A stretch of DNA of 59,901 nt from Oscillospiraceae bacterium. Its GTDB lineage: Bacteria > Bacillota > Clostridia > Oscillospirales > Ruminococcaceae. Shown in pieces: positions 1 to 7,929 of the stretch. Location: NCBI GenBank assembly GCA_022791945.1, contig JAAVZY010000089.1, positions 1 through 59,901 of the forward strand, given 5' to 3'. A model generated the notes under the pieces. The model was not told the DNA's origin and searched no databases. It saw nothing but the letters and a program-made list of their open reading frames with translations. A program made the position numbers and the translations under genes. Numbering within the stretch: position 1 is the stretch's first letter; each line of letters starts with the position of its first letter.

Positions 1-879
1 ATGTTCATTACCACAGAAGAGGCCATGGCAAAATCCCACATTGATTTCGAGGGAGCCGGTGACACCATCGCCCTGCTGACGGAGCTGGGGGACTACTGGG
101 AGCAGGAGCGGCACAAGGAGAAGCCAGCCTATACCATGACCTTTCCCCTCTATGTCCGGACATCTCCCCATTTTGCCGGGATGCGCTACGGGGACTACCA
201 AACCGGAGAAGTCCAAATCGATTTCGACGTCCTCCATCAAATTCTGGATCAATGGAAGCGGACGCATATGCTCGACGTTCCAGACGTCGGGATTAGCCTG
301 CCTCAAATCTATCCAGAACTGCTCTATGACCAGATGCAGGCAGGCACCTTCACATCCTCCTTTGGTTTTTACGGGTACTCCAACTGTTTCCGCACCCTGC
401 AATGGTTCGGTCAGGGCTCAGAGCCCCGGCTCTATCCCTGGCGCAATATGGAGGGCGGCGTCACAGCCAAGCTGGAGAGCGCCCTGGCCATCCGACGGGG
501 AGCCCCCAATGCCCAGAACGCCTGGAACTTCATTCAAATTGCTCTTTCAAAAGAAGCCCAAATGGACGCAACCAATGTCCTTTGGTATCCTTATATACAC
601 TGTACCCCTGTGAATCGTCAGGCCTGGGAGGAGGCTTTCCAACAGACCTTCAGCAACAGGCTGGTGTATGATGAGCCGCCCCTGGAGCTCCCTGCTGTCC
701 CCCAGGAGGACTATGACCGGTTCGTGGCCCTCCAGGAGGAAATCACCGGGGTTTTCCTGCGGTTTCCCACTGATCGGGAGGTATTCGATAAGTTCACCCC
801 TTATCTGGAGGGGACCGCCTCCTTTGAAAAGTGCCGGCAGGATGCAGAGGACTTTTTGCGAATCTATCTCAGTGAGTAG
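1..879 (+). CDS. Solute-binding-protein-like C-terminal region (5' end uncertain)
   Basis: The frame is open from the first base, so the true start probably lies upstream of the window. The 292 residues look like the C-terminal part of a family 1 extracellular solute-binding protein. The stretch around residues 160-185 (ALAIRRGAPN...AWNFIQIALSKEAQM) resembles the helical segment that keeps modular SBPs on their sugar or peptide ligand. No signal peptide or lipobox is visible, as expected for a 5'-truncated view. The next two genes are lipoproteins of the same general class, so this is probably the first gene of a three-gene SBP array. Similarity to those two is only general. The ligand cannot be told from the sequence. 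Confidence 0.55.
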   Translation: MFITTEEAMAKSHIDFEGAGDTIALLTELGDYWEQERHKEKPAYTMTFPLYVRTSPHFAGMRYGDYQTGEVQIDFDVLHQILDQWKRTHMLDVPDVGISLPQIYPELLYDQMQAGTFTSSFGFYGYSNCFRTLQWFGQGSEPRLYPWRNMEGGVTAKLESALAIRRGAPNAQNAWNFIQIALSKEAQMDATNVLWYPYIHCTPVNRQAWEEAFQQTFSNRLVYDEPPLELPAVPQEDYDRFVALQEEITGVFLRFPTDREVFDKFTPYLEGTASFEKCRQDAEDFLRIYLSE

Positions 880-988
880 AAGGGGGAAGCGCCCTTCGCT
901 CAATCAGGCTCCCCTCCGCTAAGGCTTTCTCATTTTCATACGCTGCTCAAACGCTTATACAGCATTCTTAAGATAAGGATTTGTCACT

Positions 989-2344
989 ATGAAGTCCAGT
1001 AAATTGCGGATCTTGTCCATCCTGATGGTTGGCGTCATCACCCTTGCGGGTTGCTCTTCCGCGCCTCCGAATGGGGAGAAACAGACCACGGAACAGCAGG
1101 TCACGGCGGGAAAGCGGGATGATACCACCTTGACCGTTTATATCCCTTCCTGGATGGACCGTACCTATCTCCTTCCAGGGTTAAAGACGGTTGCCTTTGA
1201 ATACGAGAGTAGAACAAATGCCGATATTGATCTGATTGATCTCTATACGCAGTATGAGCCAGAGTCCGCAAAAAAGCTCAGCGTGGAGCTCATGAGCGGC
1301 AAAGGCCCCGACATCATGATAAACCCCGGACAGTGCTTTAGTACTTTAGATGTCCATAAGGTGATGGCCTCCGGCGTGTTTGCGGATCTGGGCCCGCTAT
1401 TGGAGCTGGAGGGCAAGGGAGATCGGTACTTTACCAAGGTCTTGGCCAGCGGAAAGTACGGAGACGAGCAGCTGATTGTACCGCTGTTTTTCAGTATCCG
1501 GTGTTTCGTGTCTACCCGAGATGTGCTGGAGAAAAATCACTTTGACATAAACCAGTGCGGCACCTATGACGGATTTTTAAACGAGCTTGGCGGCTGCTTG
1601 AATTCCGCCACGGCTCCTCCTCCCTTGATATATGAGCAGCGGTGCCAGTTCCTGTATTTGAGCGATTCCATTTATGACCCGCCGGTGATCGACTACAACA
1701 ATCGAACCGTTGATTTTTCCCGACCGGGAGTGCGGGAGACATATGAATTCACGAAAGACCTGATGGAGCGATACCCCCTCTCCCCCTACGGCGAAAACTA
1801 CCGGACTCCGGAGGCGGAGGACGGGGCAGGAATCTTAAAGAGCGGGAAAGCTCTGTTTTTGGCCAATGACGAATGCGGCGGATTCGGTACGCTGAATTCT
1901 TTGTATCACATCAATATACGGATTGAAGAAAACGATCAGCTAGTCATGACGGCATTAAGGAGAGCAAGCGACAATTCTGTAATCACCTATGATAAATTCT
2001 CAATCGCCGTTAATCGGAACAGCCGCAACCTGGAGGCTGCGACGGAATTTATAGAATACCTCCTGTCCGATACGGTGCAGTGCAATCATTTCCAGGCGCA
2101 TTTGCCTGTATATAAGCAGGGAGTTGAGGCGAGAATACAGTCGTTTTTGGCGATAAGCGATTTGCCGGAAAGTATTTTGAACGACTATCGCAGCGTTGCA
2201 AATGATGTGGGGAGCGTGCAGTTTAATTTCCAGTTCCCCGCGATGATGTACGAGCTGATGGAGCCCTATTATCTTGGCAAGGAGAGCTATGAGAGCTGCA
2301 TCTCCAAGGTACAAAACCGGTTCAGTATTTTTGTGGACGAGTAG
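989..2344 (+). CDS. ABC-type solute-binding lipoprotein, tandem paralogue 1
   Basis: This is a 451-residue exported lipoprotein. The N-terminus has a charged start (MKSSKLR), a hydrophobic core and a lipobox LAGC ending at about residue 22, so the mature protein should be anchored by a lipidated cysteine. Features of bacterial extracellular solute-binding proteins include the MSGKGPDIMINPG segment near residue 108, AGILKSGKALFLANDE in the second lobe, and AATEFIEYLLSD near the C-terminus. The next gene is clearly a paralogue: signal peptide, the YDGFL segment, the PPLIYEQRC segment and the C-terminal FSIFVDE are nearly the same. No permease or ATPase gene lies beside it in the window. Ligand unknown. 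Confidence 0.8.
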   Translation: MKSSKLRILSILMVGVITLAGCSSAPPNGEKQTTEQQVTAGKRDDTTLTVYIPSWMDRTYLLPGLKTVAFEYESRTNADIDLIDLYTQYEPESAKKLSVELMSGKGPDIMINPGQCFSTLDVHKVMASGVFADLGPLLELEGKGDRYFTKVLASGKYGDEQLIVPLFFSIRCFVSTRDVLEKNHFDINQCGTYDGFLNELGGCLNSATAPPPLIYEQRCQFLYLSDSIYDPPVIDYNNRTVDFSRPGVRETYEFTKDLMERYPLSPYGENYRTPEAEDGAGILKSGKALFLANDECGGFGTLNSLYHINIRIEENDQLVMTALRRASDNSVITYDKFSIAVNRNSRNLEAATEFIEYLLSDTVQCNHFQAHLPVYKQGVEARIQSFLAISDLPESILNDYRSVANDVGSVQFNFQFPAMMYELMEPYYLGKESYESCISKVQNRFSIFVDE

Positions 2345-2374
2345 GCCGCAGTCTGAGAAAGCAGGGGTATTTCC

Positions 2375-3703
2375 ATGAAATTCAGCAAATTACGGATACT
2401 TTCCATCCTGATGATTGGCATCATCGCCCTTGGGGGCTGCTCTGGATCCGCGCCCTCCGATGCAGAGGGAAAGCGGGATACGGAGAATGTCACTTTGACC
2501 GTTTCCATATCCTTGTGGAATCCAAGTTATTATATCCCGGAACTTCAGAGCATTATCCATGAGTATAGGGAAGAGAAAAACGTCGATATCGAGCTGGTGG
2601 ACTACTCTGAGAAATATGGTGAGGGAGCCGCTCAAAAGCTCAGCGCGGAACTCATGAGTGGCAGGGGGCCCGACGTCATCGTAAATCCAGGGATGTTCTT
2701 CCATTCCGTGGATATTCACAAGATTATGTCCTCCGGCGTGTTTGAGGATCTGGGTCCCCTATTGGATTTGGAGGGCAAGGAAGATCGGTATTTTACCAAG
2801 GTTTTGGACAGCGGGAAGCATGAGGACAAACAACTGATTGTGCCGCTGTTTTTCAGTATCAAGAGTTTTGTATCCACCCGGAACGTGCTGGAAAAAAATC
2901 ATTTTGACGTAAATCGGTGCGGCACCTACGATGGTTTTTTAAGCGAGTTTAACAACTATTTGGATTCCGACGTGGCCACTCCTCCCTTGATATATGAGCA
3001 GCGGTGTCTGTTTTTGTTTTTGAGCGATTCCATCTATGACCCTTCGGTGATCGATTACAACAATCGGTCGGTCGATTTTTCCCTGCCGGAAGTGCGGGAG
3101 ACGTATGAATTCATAAAAAAGTTTATGGATCGGTATTCCCTTTCTCCCTATGGTGATAATTATTATATTCCGGGTGGAAATGACGGGGCCGCGCTTTTAC
3201 AGAGCGGGAAGGCTTTGTTTTTGACCCAAGGCGAAGGCGGCGGATGGGGTACACTGTATTGGTTGAATGAGCTGAATCCATGGATTGAGGAAGGCGATCA
3301 GCTGGTCATGACGGCGTTAAGGAGATCGAGCGACGATTCGGTAATCACCTATGAGCAAGTCTCTATGGCCGCAAATCGAAACAGCCGCAGCCTGGAGGCC
3401 GCGGCGGAATTCATAAACTACTTATTGTCGGACATTGTGCAGTGCAGCCGTTTTGACGTATATATGCCCGTATATAAGCAGGGAGTCGAGGCGAGAATAC
3501 GGTCGGAGTGGTGGAAGGATATGCCCGAGTATCTTCGCAACGCCTATCGCAGCGTTGCAAATGATGTTGGGGGAATGCAGTTTAATTGGCGGTTCCCTGC
3601 GGACATGTATGAAATGATGGAGCCCTACTATCTGGGGAAGGAGAGCTACGACAGCTGCATCTCCAAGGCGGAAAATCGATTCAGTATTTTTGTGGACGAG
3701 TAG
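2375..3703 (+). CDS. ABC-type solute-binding lipoprotein, tandem paralogue 2
   Basis: This 442-residue protein is a close paralogue of the preceding gene, which ends 30 bases upstream. The signal peptide differs from its neighbour at only a few positions and ends in a lipobox LGGC. The SBP landmarks are kept in the same order: MSGRGPDVIVNPG, ALLQSGKALFLTQ, AAAEFINYLLSD and the C-terminal FSIFVDE. The short gap and the shared N-terminus point to a tandem duplication followed by divergence of ligand-lobe residues. One operon with the upstream gene is likely. The absence of permease genes means it either serves a transporter encoded elsewhere or acts as a surface sensor; both are inference. Confidence 0.8.
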   Translation: MKFSKLRILSILMIGIIALGGCSGSAPSDAEGKRDTENVTLTVSISLWNPSYYIPELQSIIHEYREEKNVDIELVDYSEKYGEGAAQKLSAELMSGRGPDVIVNPGMFFHSVDIHKIMSSGVFEDLGPLLDLEGKEDRYFTKVLDSGKHEDKQLIVPLFFSIKSFVSTRNVLEKNHFDVNRCGTYDGFLSEFNNYLDSDVATPPLIYEQRCLFLFLSDSIYDPSVIDYNNRSVDFSLPEVRETYEFIKKFMDRYSLSPYGDNYYIPGGNDGAALLQSGKALFLTQGEGGGWGTLYWLNELNPWIEEGDQLVMTALRRSSDDSVITYEQVSMAANRNSRSLEAAAEFINYLLSDIVQCSRFDVYMPVYKQGVEARIRSEWWKDMPEYLRNAYRSVANDVGGMQFNWRFPADMYEMMEPYYLGKESYDSCISKAENRFSIFVDE

Positions 3704-3736
3704 CAGGCGGCTGCGAGCAATCGTTTCCCTCTCCGG

Positions 3737-3766
3737 TTGACAGGAACCTTGTCCAGGCGTTATTCT
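3737..3766 (+). promoter_or_regulatory. Putative sigma-A promoter for the DUF4393 gene
   Basis: A consensus -35 TTGACA (3737-3742) is followed after 18 bases by TATTCT (3761-3766), a fair -10. It lies about 80 bases upstream of the DUF4393 start and after the stop of the SBP gene, which suggests independent transcription. Confidence 0.45.
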
Positions 3767-3843
3767 GATAGAAAGCGAAAGCTTGTCCGAAATGCATAGG
3801 CACGACTGCCTATATCGCAGTCTCACACGGAAGGGGGAGCATC

Positions 3844-4665
3844 ATGGAATTCAGGATTACACCGCCTCAGTCAGTAGATCATGCCGTAGAAAATCTGACA
3901 GGCCCTCTGACACAACGGATCGGCGCCACGCTTTCCAGCTTTTGGGATCTCATGTTTGGAGGGGTGGAGGCAGCCGCAAAGAAAAAGCAGAACGAGCGGA
4001 ACAGAAAGGTTGAACTGGCGGAAGAGCTTTCCAAGCTGGAATTTATCGGAGAGCTGAGAAGACGGCTGGAGGCCATTCCGCCGGATAAGCGAAGCGAGCC
4101 GGATACGCAGATCGTGGGAAACGCGCTGATGGATCTGCGCTATTGCATGGACAAAGAGGAGCTGCGGGAAATGTTTCTCAATCTGCTGACCTCCTCCTGT
4201 CATTCCGATACCGCAGATGACGTTCTCCCATCCTATTCGGATATTATCCGGCGCATGACCGTGCCCGATGCCTGCAACTTAAAGCTGTTTGCCGAGCAAA
4301 AGCGTCTGCCAATCGTTCATTATCAGTACACCTATCAAAAAGGGAGCGAGACGGCCTTGCAGAATGTCTTTCTGTCAAACCCGGAATATACCGACTGCCG
4401 CCGCCAGGCGATCTCCATTTCCGCATTGGAGCGGTTTGGACTGCTGAAGGTCTATGAGGATACCCGCTACATAGATAAAAGCCAGTATGATTATGAACGT
4501 TTCCGCAGGACGGATGAGTACTTCCGGATAAAAGAAGCCGCCGAACAGGATAAGCAGATCAAAGCCGTCTCTATTTATGAAACATTTGCGGAAATAACCC
4601 CCTTCGGAGAGGGCTTTTCGTCCATCTGCCTTCCTGAAAAGACAGTGCCTGTCATTCCAAAGTGA
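3844..4665 (+). CDS. DUF4393 (Abi-alpha-like) protein
   Basis: This 273-residue soluble protein matches my memory of the DUF4393/Abi_alpha family. It has a charged N-terminal helical stretch (KKKQNERNRKVELAEEL, residues 38-54), then the family core: P-x-x-x-x-x-x-x-x-x-QIVGNALMDLRYCMDKEELREMFLNLLTSS near residues 80-118, followed by PSYSDIIRRMTVPDACNLKLF. The start follows a GGGGGAG ribosome site. Members have been linked to abortive infection against phages in some bacteria, but the mechanism is unclear and family membership alone does not prove defence. It stands alone here, with its own promoter and with a repeat element directly after the stop. Family call good, function open. Confidence 0.7.
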   Translation: MEFRITPPQSVDHAVENLTGPLTQRIGATLSSFWDLMFGGVEAAAKKKQNERNRKVELAEELSKLEFIGELRRRLEAIPPDKRSEPDTQIVGNALMDLRYCMDKEELREMFLNLLTSSCHSDTADDVLPSYSDIIRRMTVPDACNLKLFAEQKRLPIVHYQYTYQKGSETALQNVFLSNPEYTDCRRQAISISALERFGLLKVYEDTRYIDKSQYDYERFRRTDEYFRIKEAAEQDKQIKAVSIYETFAEITPFGEGFSSICLPEKTVPVIPK

Positions 4666-4912
4666 CACACGAAATCCCGAGCGTAACAGAACACGCCTGG
4701 GACTTTCTGCGTTGTAGTCTCTGCGCCGCACGCAGAGCTGAACTTTTTCTTTACGAAAAAGTGGGTAGGCGGGCGATCGTCCCTGCGGAGCGTACCAGCG
4801 AGGCAGGGGGGCGGGCGCAAGCGCCCGCCCCCACCCCCTCCCCCCAAAAGACGGGAATCCAAGGGGACTTGTCCCCTTGGCAGAGCGCGAGACAGCGTCT
4901 CGCGGCCTTCGC
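4666..4912 (-). repeat. Palindrome-rich intergenic element, A half only
   Basis: Partial copy of the window-wide element in minus orientation. It holds the inner segment with a CCCGAGCG dyad, the CTTTTTCTTTACGAAAAAG core beside GGGTAGGCGGGCGATCG (about 4745-4782), a GGGCGGGCGC/GCGCCCGCCC hairpin, the palindrome CCAAGGGG...CCCCTTGG (about 4859-4881) and the end palindrome GCGAGACAGCGTCTCGC. Modules C and B are missing. It fills the whole space between two convergent genes. Confidence 0.85.
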
Positions 4913-4915
4913 CGC

Positions 4916-6286
4916 TCACCTCCGATGCCTGTGTTCCTTTCGGAGGAGATCCAGCAGGGAGGACAAGGCCCGCAGTCCCTGGGGCTGGTTCTCACGACAG
5001 GCGTACCGGAGAAGCTGATAACCGTTTGTGCTCTCTCCCAGATCCTTCTCCGGGAGAACGGGCTCCGCCTTGCGGGAAACATCACGGGGCGTATCCGAAG
5101 CCCGGATTGGCAGGCCGGACAGAAGCAGCCCCTCCATCAGCAGCCGGTAGCCCAGCCGGTACTTCTCCGGGGAATCCGCCATCCGGCCAAAGCCCCGGAC
5201 CTCCCTGCGCCAGCGCCGATCCTGCCGGAGCGCCGCGGCCGGGCGATCCTCCAGCAGCAGGGACTGGCTGGCGTCGGTGTATTCTCCATCGGAGTGCTCC
5301 TGCCGTCCGCTCCGGAACAGCCGGAGCGTCATGCCGGAAAGGGACAGCCACAGTCGCCGGAACCAATCCAGGATCTGATTCCGGTTGTAAAGCACCACCG
5401 CAAGCACGCCGCCAATCCCCAGCAGAGCCATCCCCCACTTTATCAGGGCTCCCAGCCATGCCAGGGAAAGCCCTTCCCCGCTGTCAATGGGCAGCTCCAT
5501 GCCTCCCGAAGGGGGGGCGTTTTCTGTCAGGACCGGGGGCGCTTCCTCGGGGGTTGCGGACATGCTGCGGAGCAGCTCCAGAATCCATTCCCGCAGCAGC
5601 CCCAGCAGCTCCTCCCCATGGGCGGAGAAGAGCAGGAGCCCGCAGAACAGCAGGGCGGTCAGCAGGATCACCAAAACCACCAGCCCCAGATTATAGGGCC
5701 GGATCTGCCGGGGCAGGCTCTCCAAGGAATAATGACGGCTGGCGGTCAAATCATCAATGCTGGACTGATTCCAGATCAGCGCCCCGCAGGCCGCAATCAG
5801 CAAAAAGCAGATCGCATTGGGCAAATGGCTGTAGGGCACCGGGTGCAGCTTCTCCACAGCCCATAGAATCGGCAGAAACGCTCCGTAAAATCCAGCGATC
5901 CGCGCCATTGTCCGCATGGTCAGAAGGTTGCCGAAGGGACGACCCGCTGCGGCGGAGCACCAGAAATGCCCGAACAGCAGCAGTCCTCCCAGAAGGCACC
6001 GCTCCAGCAGTCCCTGTCCCAGCATCAGCGCCGCGCCCCAGCCCAGCAGCGCTCCGGACAAAAGCAGGCATCCCCATTGGAGAATCGGAGGCAGGGCGGT
6101 GCGTCTCAGTCTCAGGCTGATCAGGTATCCCGCCAGCCCTGCGGCTGTCAGGCAGGCCAGCCGGAACAGGTTCTCTGCCGTTGGCCGCTGGAACAGGGCA
6201 GTCAGCAGGGTCATCAAAGGGGCCAGCTCTAGGGCAATGCCGATGCATCCCACAATGGACAGGGGCAGCTCATGCCTGTGCTTCAT
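4916..6286 (-). CDS. Polytopic membrane protein with C-terminal DUF4129-like domain
   Basis: This 456-residue protein has about eight predicted membrane segments between residues 8 and 320, then a cytoplasmic tail of about 130 residues. The tail (YRLLMEGLLLSGLPIRASDTPRDVSRK...) resembles the DUF4129 domain usually found at the end of membrane transglutaminase-like proteins. The transglutaminase domain itself is absent. I chose ATG at 6286 because it overlaps the stop of the upstream DUF58 gene as ATGA, implying translational coupling. The usual family operon is MoxR ATPase, DUF58, transglutaminase/DUF4129, of which only the last two parts are represented here. The role is probably in envelope or protein-complex assembly, by family analogy only. 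Confidence 0.65.
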   Translation of the reverse strand: MKHRHELPLSIVGCIGIALELAPLMTLLTALFQRPTAENLFRLACLTAAGLAGYLISLRLRRTALPPILQWGCLLLSGALLGWGAALMLGQGLLERCLLGGLLLFGHFWCSAAAGRPFGNLLTMRTMARIAGFYGAFLPILWAVEKLHPVPYSHLPNAICFLLIAACGALIWNQSSIDDLTASRHYSLESLPRQIRPYNLGLVVLVILLTALLFCGLLLFSAHGEELLGLLREWILELLRSMSATPEEAPPVLTENAPPSGGMELPIDSGEGLSLAWLGALIKWGMALLGIGGVLAVVLYNRNQILDWFRRLWLSLSGMTLRLFRSGRQEHSDGEYTDASQSLLLEDRPAAALRQDRRWRREVRGFGRMADSPEKYRLGYRLLMEGLLLSGLPIRASDTPRDVSRKAEPVLPEKDLGESTNGYQLLRYACRENQPQGLRALSSLLDLLRKEHRHRR

Positions 6287-7410
6287 GCCGTTTTGCCTCC
6301 TTCCCTGCGCTCCTGAAAGAACGGGTACAGCCATACTGCCTCCGGGCCGGGCGCCGGATGCTCCCGGCCTGTCACCAGGAACCGGAGCCCCGGGCGGCTG
6401 CTGGCCAGCTCTGCCGCCTCAGGGGGCAGGTAAGCGGTGACCACGATAATATCCGAGCTGTCGGAGCCTGCCAGAGCCTGCGCCAGCCAGGGCAGGAAAT
6501 CCTCCCGCCTTTTGAGGGGCAGGGCCGAGAGCACGCCCAAAATCCGCCGGATATGGGCATGTCCGAAGTCAGGCGGCAGGGCGGCGCCCTCCTCCCCGCC
6601 GGGAAGGGCCGCATTGCACCCGAACGCAACCGGGAGATTCTCCCGGAGGGTATCCGAAAGCAGTCCGGAGCAGACGCGGACAGCGTCCTCTACCGCATCC
6701 TCGTCTACCGCGATCTCCCGTTCGTAGGGCCGGGACTGGACATTCAGCAGCACAGTCAGGCTGGGATTGGTGGTAAAGGCGCACTCCCGGATCATGAGCT
6801 GGCCGGTGCGGGCGGTAGCGGGCCAGTCCATCAGCCGCAGGGGATCCGAGGGGGTGTATTCCCGGGATCCGGCTACTGTAAAGGGATCGGAGATCAGCCG
6901 CTGGCGCACATTCACATCGCCGGTAAGGTGCCGCAGGTGGTACTCCGTTTCCTCAAACAGGGTCGGATCCGGCAGAACCGTCACGGACGCGTCCGCGGCC
7001 ACATTCCGGGACAGGACACATCCGCCCAGGAGGTCGGTCGCTACCAGGGACACCTTGTCGATGGTGAAAATTCCCCGCTGGAGACAGCGCACCTTCCAGC
7101 GGCGCACCACCTTCTGATAGCTTTTCAGCAGGAAAAAGCTGACCACATAGCGGTCCTTCCCGGTGATCACCGACCGGGTCTGTGCAAACTCCAGGAAACG
7201 GGAGGTGGTGAAGTCGGAGCGGAGCCAGGGCAGCGGCAGGAGCTTCCGGTTTTCCAGCTCCTCCACCAGCTCAATCTCATCCCCCTCAAAGGCTTCGCTC
7301 ACGCTGAAATAGCACCGGTAGCTGAGATTGCGAAAGGCCCGCCTGCGGTAGAGCCGCTTCTCCAGCAGAAATGCCGCGCCCAGCGCCAGGGCCAGAAATA
7401 CCAGGGCCAT
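6283..7410 (-). CDS. DUF58 domain protein
   Basis: The 375-residue protein begins with a membrane segment (ALVFLALALGAAFLLE, residues 2-17), continues with a beta-rich domain, and carries the DUF58 signature near residues 175-200: GSREYTPSDPLRLMDWPATAR. DUF58 proteins have a von Willebrand A-like fold and usually work with a MoxR-type AAA ATPase. No moxR is adjacent here; a repeat element lies upstream instead. The ribosome site AAGGAGG sits 9 bases before the ATG. The downstream membrane gene overlaps by four bases (ATGA). Family call is firm, partner and process unknown. Confidence 0.85.
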   Translation of the reverse strand: MALVFLALALGAAFLLEKRLYRRRAFRNLSYRCYFSVSEAFEGDEIELVEELENRKLLPLPWLRSDFTTSRFLEFAQTRSVITGKDRYVVSFFLLKSYQKVVRRWKVRCLQRGIFTIDKVSLVATDLLGGCVLSRNVAADASVTVLPDPTLFEETEYHLRHLTGDVNVRQRLISDPFTVAGSREYTPSDPLRLMDWPATARTGQLMIRECAFTTNPSLTVLLNVQSRPYEREIAVDEDAVEDAVRVCSGLLSDTLRENLPVAFGCNAALPGGEEGAALPPDFGHAHIRRILGVLSALPLKRREDFLPWLAQALAGSDSSDIIVVTAYLPPEAAELASSRPGLRFLVTGREHPAPGPEAVWLYPFFQERREGGKTA

Positions 7411-7435
7411 CGGTTAGGCCCTCCTTTCCTTCGTC

Positions 7436-7651
7436 GCAAGGGCAAGACCTCGAGGCTCTGCCTCGAGCTCCGCCAAGGGGATTAAATCCCCTTGGAACCC
7501 GTAATTTTTAGGGGCTTTTAAGGGCGAAAAAAAGGGGGCAAGTCTGTACAGACTTCCGGCTTTCTGCCACGCAGAGAGTCTGATTCACGCAGTACGCTTT
7601 TTTCGTAAAGAAAAAAGCTCCCTCCTGCATGTTGGATACTCCCTGCCCCGC
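7436..7651 (-). repeat. Palindrome-rich intergenic element, B half only
   Basis: Partial copy in minus orientation. In order it shows outer end GCAAGGGCAAGACC, the palindrome CCTCGAGGC/GCCTCGAG, CCAAGGGGATTAAATCCCCTTGG-type palindrome (about 7477-7499), AGTCTGTACAGACT (about 7542-7555), and the module B core GCTTTTTTCGTAAAGAAAAAAGC flank ending near TACTCCCTGC. Modules C and A are missing. It separates the DUF58 gene from the place where a moxR gene would be expected. Confidence 0.85.
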
Positions 7652-7825
7652 CCAATCGTTTCAGCATGAGAATGATGCCCCGCCTTTTTCAATTGACCTG
7701 CTCAGTATGTAGTGCCTGCCCTTTTTACAGCAGTATAACACATTTTTATTTGTTTTGAAACGCTTTATACTTATTTTCAGGTGAGATTTGCTATCATCAT
7801 CTCGGAAACGCCGATACAAAAAACA

Positions 7826-7871
7826 GATATTCGGAAGGGCAAGGCCTCCAGGTCTTGCCCTTCCGAATATC
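7826..7871 (-). terminator. Perfect 18-bp hairpin terminator; also a fully collapsed repeat element
   Basis: Arms 7826-7843 and 7854-7871 pair perfectly over 18 bp around a 10-base loop. On the minus strand the hairpin is followed by TGTTTTTTG, so it fits a rho-independent terminator for the exported protein gene. Its inner sequence GGAAGGGCAAGGCC...GGTCTTGCCCTTCC is exactly the two outer ends of the element found elsewhere in this window placed back to back. Confidence 0.8.
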
Positions 7872-7929
7872 CAGAGATAGGGTGTCTTTGTTATCGCGTA
7901 CGCTGCGGCCGCTTCTGCTGAAACAGAAT

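Noticed and set aside
4877-6120. Plus-strand open frames opposite the DUF4129-like gene (4877-5866, 5026-6120)
   Set aside because: Pro/Gln/Arg-rich antisense frames without start signals. The minus-strand gene has clear membrane segments and coupling to DUF58.
7542-7555. AGTCTGTACAGACT as a LexA or other regulator box
   Set aside because: It occurs only within the repeat elements, mostly far from promoters, so it is better read as an element-internal palindrome.
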